NCBI RefSeq assembly: GCF_001897685.1
Contig: NZ_MKUG01000072.1
Coordinates: forward strand, 1 to 55,113
Source: Thiobacillus sp. 65-1402
Lineage (GTDB): Bacteria; Pseudomonadota; Gammaproteobacteria; Burkholderiales; Thiobacillaceae
Length of the DNA: 55,113 bases
Direction: 5' to 3'
Shown here: in pieces, positions 40,680 to 49,760 of the stretch
Position numbering within the stretch: position 1 is the first letter of the stretch
Layout of the letters: every line of letters begins with the position of its first letter
The notes under the pieces: model-generated
Told to the model about the DNA's origin: nothing
Database searches by the model: none
The model's input: only the letters and a program-made list of their open reading frames with translations
Program-made: the position numbers and the translations under genes

Positions 40680-43600
40680 TTAATCCAATTCTGCTTTCAG
40701 CGCCAACTCCCACAACAGGAGATAAAACCCGAACAGCCCCTCACCCAACTGCAGCAGATACGCCATCGAGGCTTTCGTCGCTGACTCATCCCGGAACGAC
40801 GCGAGGAAGTCATCTAGGACACCAGGCTCCCGGACCTCCATCCTGCAGACGTAGGCCATCCATGCGATCAGATGCGCCATGGTCGCCAGATTCTCGAAAC
40901 GCTGCGCATCATCCGCGCTTACTCCATCATCGCTGGGATATGGCCACGGTGTCAGATGCGGCGCGCACGCGCAGAAATGCCCCGGAGTCCCCCTCACGTC
41001 GAGGGCCGGATGGCGACGGTGGAATTCCTGGCACAAACCCAAGGCTTGGCCGCGATGAATATCGTTCCCCGCCAGCGAGCGGTCGTAGGCGTCTTCCAAT
41101 GCACGCAGCGCATGCCTGTAGTGAATCGGGCCCAGATAATCGCCCGGGCCAGGCATGAATGCGTCATCACTCAGGCGGTAGTGGCTTTCGGGTGCGTCCG
41201 TGTTGATCAGGGCCGCAGTGTAGGCATCGCATCTGAAGCCCTCCGGCTTGGCGCCCCGGGCAATCGCCGGAAAATTCCTGAACCCGGCAGCCGCACTCGT
41301 ATGCAGCAAGTCTCCAAACACGAAGGGGTACTCAGCGGAGACACTTGCCACGGCCCGCATCGCGCGGATCAGGGGATGGGGATTTTCGTTTACGACCCTG
41401 TAGGCATCGGCGGGCTGCGCGAAGAGCCCAGGAAGCTCAGCCGAGACCGCGACCTGGGGCAGCCAACTTGGCGAGGCATCTTCCGGTGGACGCATGGCGA
41501 CCATATCGGCCAAGGTAGGTAGCGCCTCGCCCTCACGTCCGCTCCACTTTTGAGTGAACGCTCTCCAGGCGTCCCCCAACCAGGAAATTTCTAGCCAGGC
41601 TTCCTGCGCGTAGCAACCCTGCAATGCGGCGTGAATTCGTTTCAGCAGCGCACATTTCGACTTGTCATCGAGTTCAGTGACCTGCGCCAGCCACTCTCTG
41701 GGTAGAAGCGGTTGCCCGGCCTCACCCCACAAGAGGCCTGCAGCGAATGCATCCTGCCGGCTATTCTGCACATGCCCCCAAATCCCCTTGATTTGAGCGT
41801 CGATATTGAACAACCACGCGCCAGCGGGCCAATAGTCCAGATTGAGGTACACATAGGCCACATAGCCGCCCTCGCTACCATCCACCACCATCAGGCGGGC
41901 CTGTCCAAAGCGGGTATTGATCAGTTCATCAGCGTTGGCCTGCAGGGTGAACATGTCGTCGTCATCGGATGTCAGCGACACGGCGCGCACTGCGGTGGCG
42001 TCCAAAGGCTCGGACACATGCAGACGCATCACAAACTGCCCGCCTCGATACTGTGCAGAAAATCCGCTCGCCTCATGAGGCTGGGTCAACCTGAGCAGAT
42101 CCAATGATGTTCCGGTCAACTCGTTTTCGTAGATCAGAATGCTTGATTGCGGTGTCAGGCGACTTGCAAGAAACGAAGCGGGGAGCAGTTTGGCTGGTTG
42201 GCGCGAGAAATCCACGCGCTGCGACCAATCGCCCAAGCGCAGATAGCCTGGGTCGCTGGCAATCACCACGATTTGCTTGTCCGATATGAGAGAAACCGTT
42301 TCGGTGCTTCCCAATGCGCGCCTGGAACGGCTACTTATGCCGCCCTCCGCAATGCTCTCCACTTCCACGAATACCCCGGGCACATTCCAGGTAAGGCTTT
42401 GCAGGCGGGCCTGGCTCAGCCCGAACACCAAGCGGACGCCTCGTGCGGACGCATCCTTCACAGCCAGGTCATCTCCCTTGCGCTCAAGGTTTTCGCCAAC
42501 TTCGAGCTTGAGGTTCTCTGGCCATTCCGAACAGCGGAAGCGCAGGCCGCGATTGATCTCTTGCAGGCCCAGCCAGAACAGACTGGCGGCACGCATCAGA
42601 ATCCGCGCTTCCCCGGTTCGCCGTAGTTCAGAGACCACTCGCATCAATCCAGGCTTCCAACCTGAAAGCGCTGCCAGATCGGATACGCTGACCGTGCATC
42701 GACCCTCCTCACCCAAATCAAGCGGCACGACCTGCGATTGGCCACTTTCACCGGGATTGAGCGTCAACTCATACTCGCCGTGCCCGATCCAATCGGCCGG
42801 CAACTGCACCTCCATGCCGACTGTTCCGAACAGAAACTCCACGCCTTCCTTGCTGGCCTGGACGTCGCCCTTCCAGGTAATTAGAGGCGTCGCCTCAGCC
42901 TGTATCTCCAGGCAAGCAGGGCCATTGCGGATTGCACCGACTTCCCCGGGGCCAAGCTGGAGCCGGAACAAGAACAGTCGCGGGTCTTCTGAGAGTTCCT
43001 CCACCTCATGATCTGCCGGCGCAAACCTGGACAGGACGCTGTACGCGCCGGGCGGGAGGATCAACGGTTCTCCTTGACCCAATTGACCGCGGGCAGCAAG
43101 TCGCCCCGTGTCCGCGAAAAGCAGCATGCGATTGCTCTTCTCGTCTTCCCACAGGCTTGCCTGCATCTTCTGCCCTGTAGACACGCAGTGCGCCTCAACC
43201 TTGCCTGGCAGAACCTTGCCCAGGGGGATGAAGCGGTCCTCTGCCTCAGTGCGATACATCCGGGTGGCGCCATCCACCTTCACCGACCATTCCTGTTCCT
43301 CGCCACCGGGGAAGAACACGCCGAGGCACCCATCCAGGAACACAACGCGGGGAAGAACGGCTCGCCTTATCGCGGTGGTGCCAGACCTGTCAAAGGCCTG
43401 CGCCATCGCCTTTTCAAGCGCATTGCCTGCTTCAACATTTTGGCCACCATTGGCATACACACGCAGAAACGTACGGGTGTAGTAGCCAAGACGATCAAGC
43501 TTCAAGGCGTCACGGGCAGTCTGACTGAAAGGCGGCCCCAAGCGCACATCAAGCGCCGCCTGCCAGGTCGCTATACCTTCCGGATCGTCGTCATCGGGCA

Positions 43601-44111
43601 AGCCCACCCTTTTGGCAAAGACCAGCATCCGCTCAGCCAGGTCATCCACAAAAGGAAGCGGCACACCAGCTTGCCTCACATACTCGTCCGCCATGAAATG
43701 CGGCCCGGATGTACGCGGAGAGGGCTCAAGCCCTAAATTGAGCAGGGAGCGGCGGAACGCCCTCCAAAGTGGTTCCCGCTCCCCATGGCCAAGCTCATCG
43801 CACATGCCCAAGGCTTTGCGGACGTGTGGATAGAGGGAGAATTTCCCGCCCTGTCCCATACCATGCATGACGTGCCAGGCCAGATAGACTGCGAACAAAG
43901 CCGGATGAGACTCGAGACGTGCGACGTAGCCGGAGGGCGTCGGATTGGCTGCGATGGCTCGGTCGATGGCATCACGCATTTCCCTTGTAAGGGCTTCACC
44001 GAGCAAGCCCAGAAAGGGAGCGTCACTTTCTCGGATCGCTTTATTTACAGCTTTCTCAGACTGGGTAAGCCAGAGCCATAGTCGAAGTGCTTCGCTATTT
44101 TGGGCGGTCAT
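40680..44111 (-). CDS. druH: Large protein without recognisable domain, DruH-like by size and context
   Basis: 1143 aa ORF ending 13 nt before the DUF1998 helicase; no motif recognised by eye. Confidence 0.55.
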   Translation of the reverse strand: MTAQNSEALRLWLWLTQSEKAVNKAIRESDAPFLGLLGEALTREMRDAIDRAIAANPTPSGYVARLESHPALFAVYLAWHVMHGMGQGGKFSLYPHVRKALGMCDELGHGEREPLWRAFRRSLLNLGLEPSPRTSGPHFMADEYVRQAGVPLPFVDDLAERMLVFAKRVGLPDDDDPEGIATWQAALDVRLGPPFSQTARDALKLDRLGYYTRTFLRVYANGGQNVEAGNALEKAMAQAFDRSGTTAIRRAVLPRVVFLDGCLGVFFPGGEEQEWSVKVDGATRMYRTEAEDRFIPLGKVLPGKVEAHCVSTGQKMQASLWEDEKSNRMLLFADTGRLAARGQLGQGEPLILPPGAYSVLSRFAPADHEVEELSEDPRLFLFRLQLGPGEVGAIRNGPACLEIQAEATPLITWKGDVQASKEGVEFLFGTVGMEVQLPADWIGHGEYELTLNPGESGQSQVVPLDLGEEGRCTVSVSDLAALSGWKPGLMRVVSELRRTGEARILMRAASLFWLGLQEINRGLRFRCSEWPENLKLEVGENLERKGDDLAVKDASARGVRLVFGLSQARLQSLTWNVPGVFVEVESIAEGGISSRSRRALGSTETVSLISDKQIVVIASDPGYLRLGDWSQRVDFSRQPAKLLPASFLASRLTPQSSILIYENELTGTSLDLLRLTQPHEASGFSAQYRGGQFVMRLHVSEPLDATAVRAVSLTSDDDDMFTLQANADELINTRFGQARLMVVDGSEGGYVAYVYLNLDYWPAGAWLFNIDAQIKGIWGHVQNSRQDAFAAGLLWGEAGQPLLPREWLAQVTELDDKSKCALLKRIHAALQGCYAQEAWLEISWLGDAWRAFTQKWSGREGEALPTLADMVAMRPPEDASPSWLPQVAVSAELPGLFAQPADAYRVVNENPHPLIRAMRAVASVSAEYPFVFGDLLHTSAAAGFRNFPAIARGAKPEGFRCDAYTAALINTDAPESHYRLSDDAFMPGPGDYLGPIHYRHALRALEDAYDRSLAGNDIHRGQALGLCQEFHRRHPALDVRGTPGHFCACAPHLTPWPYPSDDGVSADDAQRFENLATMAHLIAWMAYVCRMEVREPGVLDDFLASFRDESATKASMAYLLQLGEGLFGFYLLLWELALKAELD

Positions 44112-44151
44112 TCCACTGCTCTTATTTTTTTGTTGAACTTGGCCAAATGAC

Positions 44152-45252
44152 TCATATCTTGAGTTGGTGAATGGGATTCCTGAGAACCTTCTCGAATCGG
44201 ATCATGCCGTCGATCATCCGGTCTTGAAGCTCGGTCCATTCGCCCTCGGGGGTGCGCCAACCACCATCCTGGTCATAATTGATCCTGCACCCCTTCCGGC
44301 CCGGCAGTTCCTCCCATGACAAAGGCGCACCGAAAGCCTGCTCAATTGAGTCCTTCTGGCTCTTGAGCTGCTCCAATGCTTTCAGATTCCACTCATCAGG
44401 TTCCTTGTCATTGCGAATATAGATCTCTACCCGTGCACGGTTCTCAGTAAGGGTCAGGTTCAGGGAGAACCCATATCGCCCGATTCCCGCCGATAGCCAG
44501 TGATCGGTTGTGGTGCTTCGGTTGGCGAGAAGCGATGTCTTCGGCTTGGAGCGATCGATCAGCTGGGCCCAAAACCTGCGGAAGATTTCCTGTCGTGCGG
44601 TCTGAACCTTCTTCGCCTCCTGCTCCTTGCCTCGGATCTTGACCTCATAATCCGCTGCCTCGGGCAAGGGAATAATTTGAACGGTGTCGATCAGCAGTGT
44701 TTCACCCAACTTGTATGGCTTCAAACGCACACAGGTAATGTCCAGATCATGCTTGTTCAACCAGATGACCGCCGTGGTCAGCTCGGAGGAAAAATCGGCG
44801 GAGACAAGGATGATGCGAACGTCCTTCGTGAGCTCGACATCGTCAACAGAGTCCTCCTCTAGGAACTCAAGAATGTCCTTGGTTGCTCTAGCTTCGGCAT
44901 CGTCTCCACCCAGATATTTGGCATAGGTGGAAATGGCCTGGTCCAGTGTCATGCTGGACACCATGGCGGCATAGCGAATCGCTTGCAGCTCCATGTGGCC
45001 ACCATCCTCTGTTCTCTTGAGTTCAACAACAACAAGCCGCGCCTGCTTGTCCAAGCAGAGCAGATCGATACGGCGCTTGCTGTCCTCCCAATTGCCGTAC
45101 TCCTCCGCGATGACCATCAGGTCATCTCCCAGCGGAGAAATGTCAGCCTTTAGAAGTTGCTGCAGATCCCTGCGCTCAAACACGCGCTCTTCCGTGAACG
45201 AGGTGGCCTGAACAGCCTCCAACCTGCCGTTTTGTACTTTGTATAGCGGCAT
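44152..45252 (-). CDS. PD-(D/E)XK-type nuclease-like protein with DUF4268-like C-terminus
   Basis: RRIDLLCLDKQARLVVVELKRTEDGGHMELQAIRYAAMV fits D...ExK; C-terminal FWAQLIDRSK...AGIGRYGFSLNLTLTENRARVEIYI. Confidence 0.65.
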   Translation of the reverse strand: MPLYKVQNGRLEAVQATSFTEERVFERRDLQQLLKADISPLGDDLMVIAEEYGNWEDSKRRIDLLCLDKQARLVVVELKRTEDGGHMELQAIRYAAMVSSMTLDQAISTYAKYLGGDDAEARATKDILEFLEEDSVDDVELTKDVRIILVSADFSSELTTAVIWLNKHDLDITCVRLKPYKLGETLLIDTVQIIPLPEAADYEVKIRGKEQEAKKVQTARQEIFRRFWAQLIDRSKPKTSLLANRSTTTDHWLSAGIGRYGFSLNLTLTENRARVEIYIRNDKEPDEWNLKALEQLKSQKDSIEQAFGAPLSWEELPGRKGCRINYDQDGGWRTPEGEWTELQDRMIDGMIRFEKVLRNPIHQLKI

Positions 45253-45274
45253 TTTTCTCCTCACTAGCCTCTGG

Positions 45275-46276
45275 TTAAGTTGTTATCACCGCCTCTTTTG
45301 CCGCTGCGTGCGCCCGGAGCTCATCTTCAACCCGCTTAAAACCCGTCACTACTTCACCTGTCTTAAAAGTCGCCGTTGATCGCTCAGAAGCGAACGCCCC
45401 TTCAAACACCTGCAGACCTATCCCGATTTCCCAAACGTAATTTTCGAACCGTACAAACCGATCATGCGACACACCAGAAAACGTCGAATTGGGTAACATC
45501 ACGACTTTGATTCGTCCCACTTTTTTTCGCGGCAGTTTGCCTAGCAATTGGCGAATTTCCTCCTCAACGTCGGGCAATAAACGCCCCTTGAGTTCCTCTG
45601 TCCACCCAGAGTAGAGGGTTACATGACGGGGGCCACATGCATCCGCATCCAATAAGCGCAGGAAACGTTCCAACCCGGAAAGTTGCGTTTGAGGACAGGT
45701 GACGTGCCGAGACATCGCGTATCGATCAACGATTGATACGCGTTTGATTGGAATGCCAGCCAGCAACTGAAAGCGGAGTGTCCAAATGTCACTGAACTTG
45801 TCGCCAACCTCGATATAAGCACCTGACTTGGCGATTGCTTTTTTGAAAGACGCAGCCTGAGAAGCCGATTGCAGACGGCACACCTCAACATCCGGAGCGT
45901 TGGCGGCACGGATAGTCAGGTCATATTCAGACATACCAAACTCGACTTCTGCCCGCGCGTCATCAACCAACGCCACGCTAGCGTGATTGCTTAGGGCACC
46001 GACGCTGCTGGCAATCACGCTTCCATTCCAACCATTTCTGCACGCGCGCAGAGGGAGCCGCTCCACCATCTCCATCCAAAGCGGCCTGATTTTTTGCGGC
46101 AACTTATCTATCGCGCTCTTAAGCCGAGAGGTTTCGAAATCATGAGAGTCGTATTCAAGCAAGCCGATACGCTGCCACGTATCAATAAGGCCCTCGTGGC
46201 AGGTGCGCACATGTGCTGGCAGCCAGGCAGGGTCGGGCGCAAGGCTGTCGGCATCGATAACAAAAGGAACCAACAT
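45275..46276 (-). CDS. Uncharacterised protein with MIT_C/PLD-like C-terminal motif
   Basis: KRVSIVDRYAMSRH... and SHDRFVRFENYVWEIGIGLQVFEG, resembling HDREIRFxNGWxIxIGxGLxxF of MIT_C. Confidence 0.45.
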   Translation of the reverse strand: MLVPFVIDADSLAPDPAWLPAHVRTCHEGLIDTWQRIGLLEYDSHDFETSRLKSAIDKLPQKIRPLWMEMVERLPLRACRNGWNGSVIASSVGALSNHASVALVDDARAEVEFGMSEYDLTIRAANAPDVEVCRLQSASQAASFKKAIAKSGAYIEVGDKFSDIWTLRFQLLAGIPIKRVSIVDRYAMSRHVTCPQTQLSGLERFLRLLDADACGPRHVTLYSGWTEELKGRLLPDVEEEIRQLLGKLPRKKVGRIKVVMLPNSTFSGVSHDRFVRFENYVWEIGIGLQVFEGAFASERSTATFKTGEVVTGFKRVEDELRAHAAAKEAVITT

Positions 46277-46278
46277 CC

Positions 46279-48486
46279 TCAGCGTCCCGAGAATTTCTCA
46301 CGAAAAGATTCTTCAAAGAATCCCCCAGGCCATTCATCGATGAAGTCTCCATCTTCATCAAGCTGCAATTCAGTGAACTTGCTTCCACTTGATGAGGGCT
46401 CAACGTATACGACACCAATATCTTCCGGCTTTACCTTTCCCTCTCGAATCCGGCGCATTAGACGAAGGATCAAATGCTCGCTGTGTGTTTCAAGAATAAA
46501 AGTATTCTTGCGATCGCCGAATGCGGCCTCAATAAATACATCCCCAAGCTCAGCCTGAAGCGCAGGATGTAAATGGATCTCGGGTTGCTCCATGGCGATG
46601 AGCCTGTTCTTGGATGCGTAGGCTGTAACCAGAACCGGCAGCACCTGCGATATCCCGATACCAACATCACGGTGGGTAACAGAAGTATTTTTCAAGATAT
46701 CTACGAGCTTAAGCTCTGTCACTCGTTCGATGTCAGCCTGCGAAATCTCATTCATGAAGAGCTCTACTGGGAGATTAGAGTCTTCCCATATCCCCAGATT
46801 AGATGGGGAGCTTTCGACATCTAAATGGCCCGCAAGATCATTTTCTTGCTTAGCCAACAGCTCAACGCGCCGAAATTTTTCTATTTGCTCCTCACGTAAA
46901 GCGACCTGCTGCTTCGCCTTCTCCAAGTCATTTTTTGCTTTGTTTATTGCATGAAGGAGTTGCTTCAACGCTTTCTGCCGCGTTCGATCGTCGACTTCGC
47001 CTGCCTGACGCTTCGTCCTCGCCGCTTCAAATGTCTTTATTCGATCTCTTGCGCTCTTGATGTCCTCATCAGTCACTCTAACCAGATCATGCAATCCGCG
47101 TTTTATCTGGTCATCTCTTCTTTCCGACAACATAACAAGCTGCAATTTGATGTCGTCAAGCGCCCTCGCTCTGGCTACATCAATTTTTAAATTCGTGCGC
47201 TCTATTACGCTGTCATCTGCAAGAAGACGTTCATACTGCATCTGTAGTGCAGCATAACTTCTCTCAGCCTCTTCGTACGCACGATATGCCTCCTCTCGTG
47301 TTTCCTCCAATGGCTCAATCATGGTGTCAAGCATCAAATTGATAGGCAGGTTCACGCTCGCGCGTTTGATTTTCCATAAGGCTTCCTCAATCGGACCTGA
47401 TAGGTCTGAAAGGGCAGCCATAGGCTGTACGACCAGTCTATAAGGGGTCTTTAGTTTTGCAGACCCCAGCCAGGCATTAACCGCTTCTCGCACGGACTCA
47501 TCACGCCGGACCACATCCCACGCGTAACCTCCACCCGCATACCAGTTAGCATCTTCGTGCTCGGAAAAGGCCAGATGGCGCGGAGGGAAAGAACGCAGCG
47601 GACCGAGATACTGCAACTGTTTCATCTCTTCCGACAGCGCTTCAGAAATGCCTTTGACCAGATCATTCAGCGTGCGTGGAAGATAAAAACGCACTGCCTG
47701 GGCAATATCTTCCTTTCGGTTCCCTCTGCTTATAGGAAACAATGCGTTAACGGGAGATAGGTCTACCCCTTCAATATTCGGCAACTCCACACCGGATGGA
47801 AAAAACTGCTCGACGCGAATCAGCAGTTGCGGCAGCAAATCGGCGATGGCTTCATTTGCCCCATCGAAATCCTCAGGCCTCATCTCCTCTGACGTTGTCG
47901 CCGACTCGACGATCGCCTTGAGCACCTGGCGAAACACCTGATGATCGCTGGCGATTCGGTCAAGCCGCAGCGTGCTTCCCTGGCTATCTGTGCGCCGTCT
48001 GCTCATTCGCATCAACTCGACGTCATCGCCAGTTATTTCAATGGATTCGACACGTGGTCCAGCACCTGATTTGGGCCGGTCCAAATCGTCCAACTCGATC
48101 CCTAAGGAGATGTTCAGTGCCACCCTGCTTACAGGTGCCAGTAATTGTGCAAGACGCTTATCCTTGCCCTCCGCTAGTGCTGCTACTGACAATTCCGCTC
48201 CCCACTCAACGCGTTTTCGCACCTGGCCTCGGTGTACATACTGCCTGAAGCCGCCCAGGTCGATCGCGCTACCGCCGACGTCGGTGTGGTGCACATCGAG
48301 CCGAGTCAGGCTGCGCTTCTCACGGCCGAATTGCGCTTCGTGGGCCAGCGCCAAGCTGTGGATGAAGCTGGACTTGCCCGCGCTGTTGGGACCGAAGATC
48401 AGCGTGATGGGCTTGAGCGGGATCGTCTGGGTGTCGGCAAAGGCTTTGAAATTACCCACGCGCAGGGCAGTCAGGCTACGACTCAT
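46279..48486 (-). CDS. AAA15/OLD-like ABC ATPase, DUF3696-type
   Basis: LRVGNFKAFADTQTIPLKPITLIFGPNSAGKSSFIHSL (Walker A), MEQPEIHLHPALQ (Walker B), FILETHSEHLILRLMRRI, C-terminal DEDGDFIDEWPGGFFEE. Confidence 0.85.
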   Translation of the reverse strand: MSRSLTALRVGNFKAFADTQTIPLKPITLIFGPNSAGKSSFIHSLALAHEAQFGREKRSLTRLDVHHTDVGGSAIDLGGFRQYVHRGQVRKRVEWGAELSVAALAEGKDKRLAQLLAPVSRVALNISLGIELDDLDRPKSGAGPRVESIEITGDDVELMRMSRRRTDSQGSTLRLDRIASDHQVFRQVLKAIVESATTSEEMRPEDFDGANEAIADLLPQLLIRVEQFFPSGVELPNIEGVDLSPVNALFPISRGNRKEDIAQAVRFYLPRTLNDLVKGISEALSEEMKQLQYLGPLRSFPPRHLAFSEHEDANWYAGGGYAWDVVRRDESVREAVNAWLGSAKLKTPYRLVVQPMAALSDLSGPIEEALWKIKRASVNLPINLMLDTMIEPLEETREEAYRAYEEAERSYAALQMQYERLLADDSVIERTNLKIDVARARALDDIKLQLVMLSERRDDQIKRGLHDLVRVTDEDIKSARDRIKTFEAARTKRQAGEVDDRTRQKALKQLLHAINKAKNDLEKAKQQVALREEQIEKFRRVELLAKQENDLAGHLDVESSPSNLGIWEDSNLPVELFMNEISQADIERVTELKLVDILKNTSVTHRDVGIGISQVLPVLVTAYASKNRLIAMEQPEIHLHPALQAELGDVFIEAAFGDRKNTFILETHSEHLILRLMRRIREGKVKPEDIGVVYVEPSSSGSKFTELQLDEDGDFIDEWPGGFFEESFREKFSGR

Positions 48487-49760
48487 GGCTGGGCCTCCAA
48501 TTCTCTAGGCAACGGCAGATTGAGAGTGCGGGCCTGCTGCGCCATCTCGGCTAGCAATTCCTTCATGTGCGCCTCACGCCATTTGGCTGTGAGTTGGCCG
48601 GAAAATGCTTTCCGTAGAAGTAGCGAGAACAACGTATCGATTTGCGCCGATGCACGCTCGCGATCCCCCTTAAAACCTAACAGGCCCTTCAGGTTTGCGG
48701 CAAATCCGTTCTGCAAAGCGTGCGGGGGTCTGGGAACCTGCAGCGACAAAAAGCGCGGGCCATCGATGTTGTGAACAGTCGCACCTTTCTTCACACAACT
48801 CAATGCCAGGCTTTGCCCGGTCACCAGCCAGCCATAAAGAAACTCATTTGACACTTCACGTCGACTGTTCAATGCCTTCAAGTCTTGGTTAAGGGTCAGC
48901 GAACGGCCGGCGATAGCGACCGGAAAGGTGTGAGCCAGAATACCGGATCGGTAAACGATCAAAATGCTGCCAGGCTCAACGAGCTTGGTTGCGCTGTTCG
49001 CAATAGCTGCATTCGTGATGTGATCTTCAGTGTCCTCAATGACGTCTGACTTCATGTCCTTTGGGGAGACCCAAGGAATATCCCCTTGCCAGTAATCCGG
49101 AACAGCCTTGGAGGGCGTCCCCCCGCCGAACACATCAAACAGAACATCAAGCCTTTCTGTGGGCCACCCCTTCGGATTCGTTGCCGGATCGCCGAACATC
49201 TTGAGGAACAGTACGGGCAGGATGCGGCCGGCCTTGACCTCAGCCTCGCGGCGCAGGAGACGCAGACGGTAGGCTTCGTCGAGTAGGTCGATGATTCGAG
49301 ATTGCTCCTTGGGGGAAGCCAACGGCAACGGAGCACGCCTGACCACACCATCGGTGACGGCCGGGTAACTAGCCCCTGTGGCATTCGAGACGAGGTACTC
49401 AATGAACTCACGACTCTGAACCCAATAGAAAAGGTACTTGGGATTCAACAGGACGGGGTTCGCTCGCAAAACAGAGAACCCAGTCGAGGCGACTTCTCCA
49501 TCGAGGTCATCAGAAACGAGAGCCACTGCATTCAGATTTGGCCTGACGGTCGAGACAAGTACATCCGATGTTTGAATGATCTTTCTGGCTCGGCTGGGCG
49601 CTTCGGCACACGGCAACGCCTCCGCACGCGAAATTATTTTGGAGTCACGGTCTACTCCAGCAATATCGACATAACGAAAGGTCGACGCTCCGCTGCGTGC
49701 TGGGTCGGCTTGCAGAGTTGGCAGGCAGACGTCCCCTAAAGGGGCGGTTAGCCAATTCAT
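48483..49760 (-). CDS. hsdS: Type I restriction-modification specificity subunit
   Basis: Two TRD-like halves; PLPLASPKEQSRIIDLLDEAYRLRL conserved region; GDIPWVSPKDMKSDVIEDTEDHIT. Confidence 0.92.
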   Translation of the reverse strand: MNWLTAPLGDVCLPTLQADPARSGASTFRYVDIAGVDRDSKIISRAEALPCAEAPSRARKIIQTSDVLVSTVRPNLNAVALVSDDLDGEVASTGFSVLRANPVLLNPKYLFYWVQSREFIEYLVSNATGASYPAVTDGVVRRAPLPLASPKEQSRIIDLLDEAYRLRLLRREAEVKAGRILPVLFLKMFGDPATNPKGWPTERLDVLFDVFGGGTPSKAVPDYWQGDIPWVSPKDMKSDVIEDTEDHITNAAIANSATKLVEPGSILIVYRSGILAHTFPVAIAGRSLTLNQDLKALNSRREVSNEFLYGWLVTGQSLALSCVKKGATVHNIDGPRFLSLQVPRPPHALQNGFAANLKGLLGFKGDRERASAQIDTLFSLLLRKAFSGQLTAKWREAHMKELLAEMAQQARTLNLPLPRELEAQP

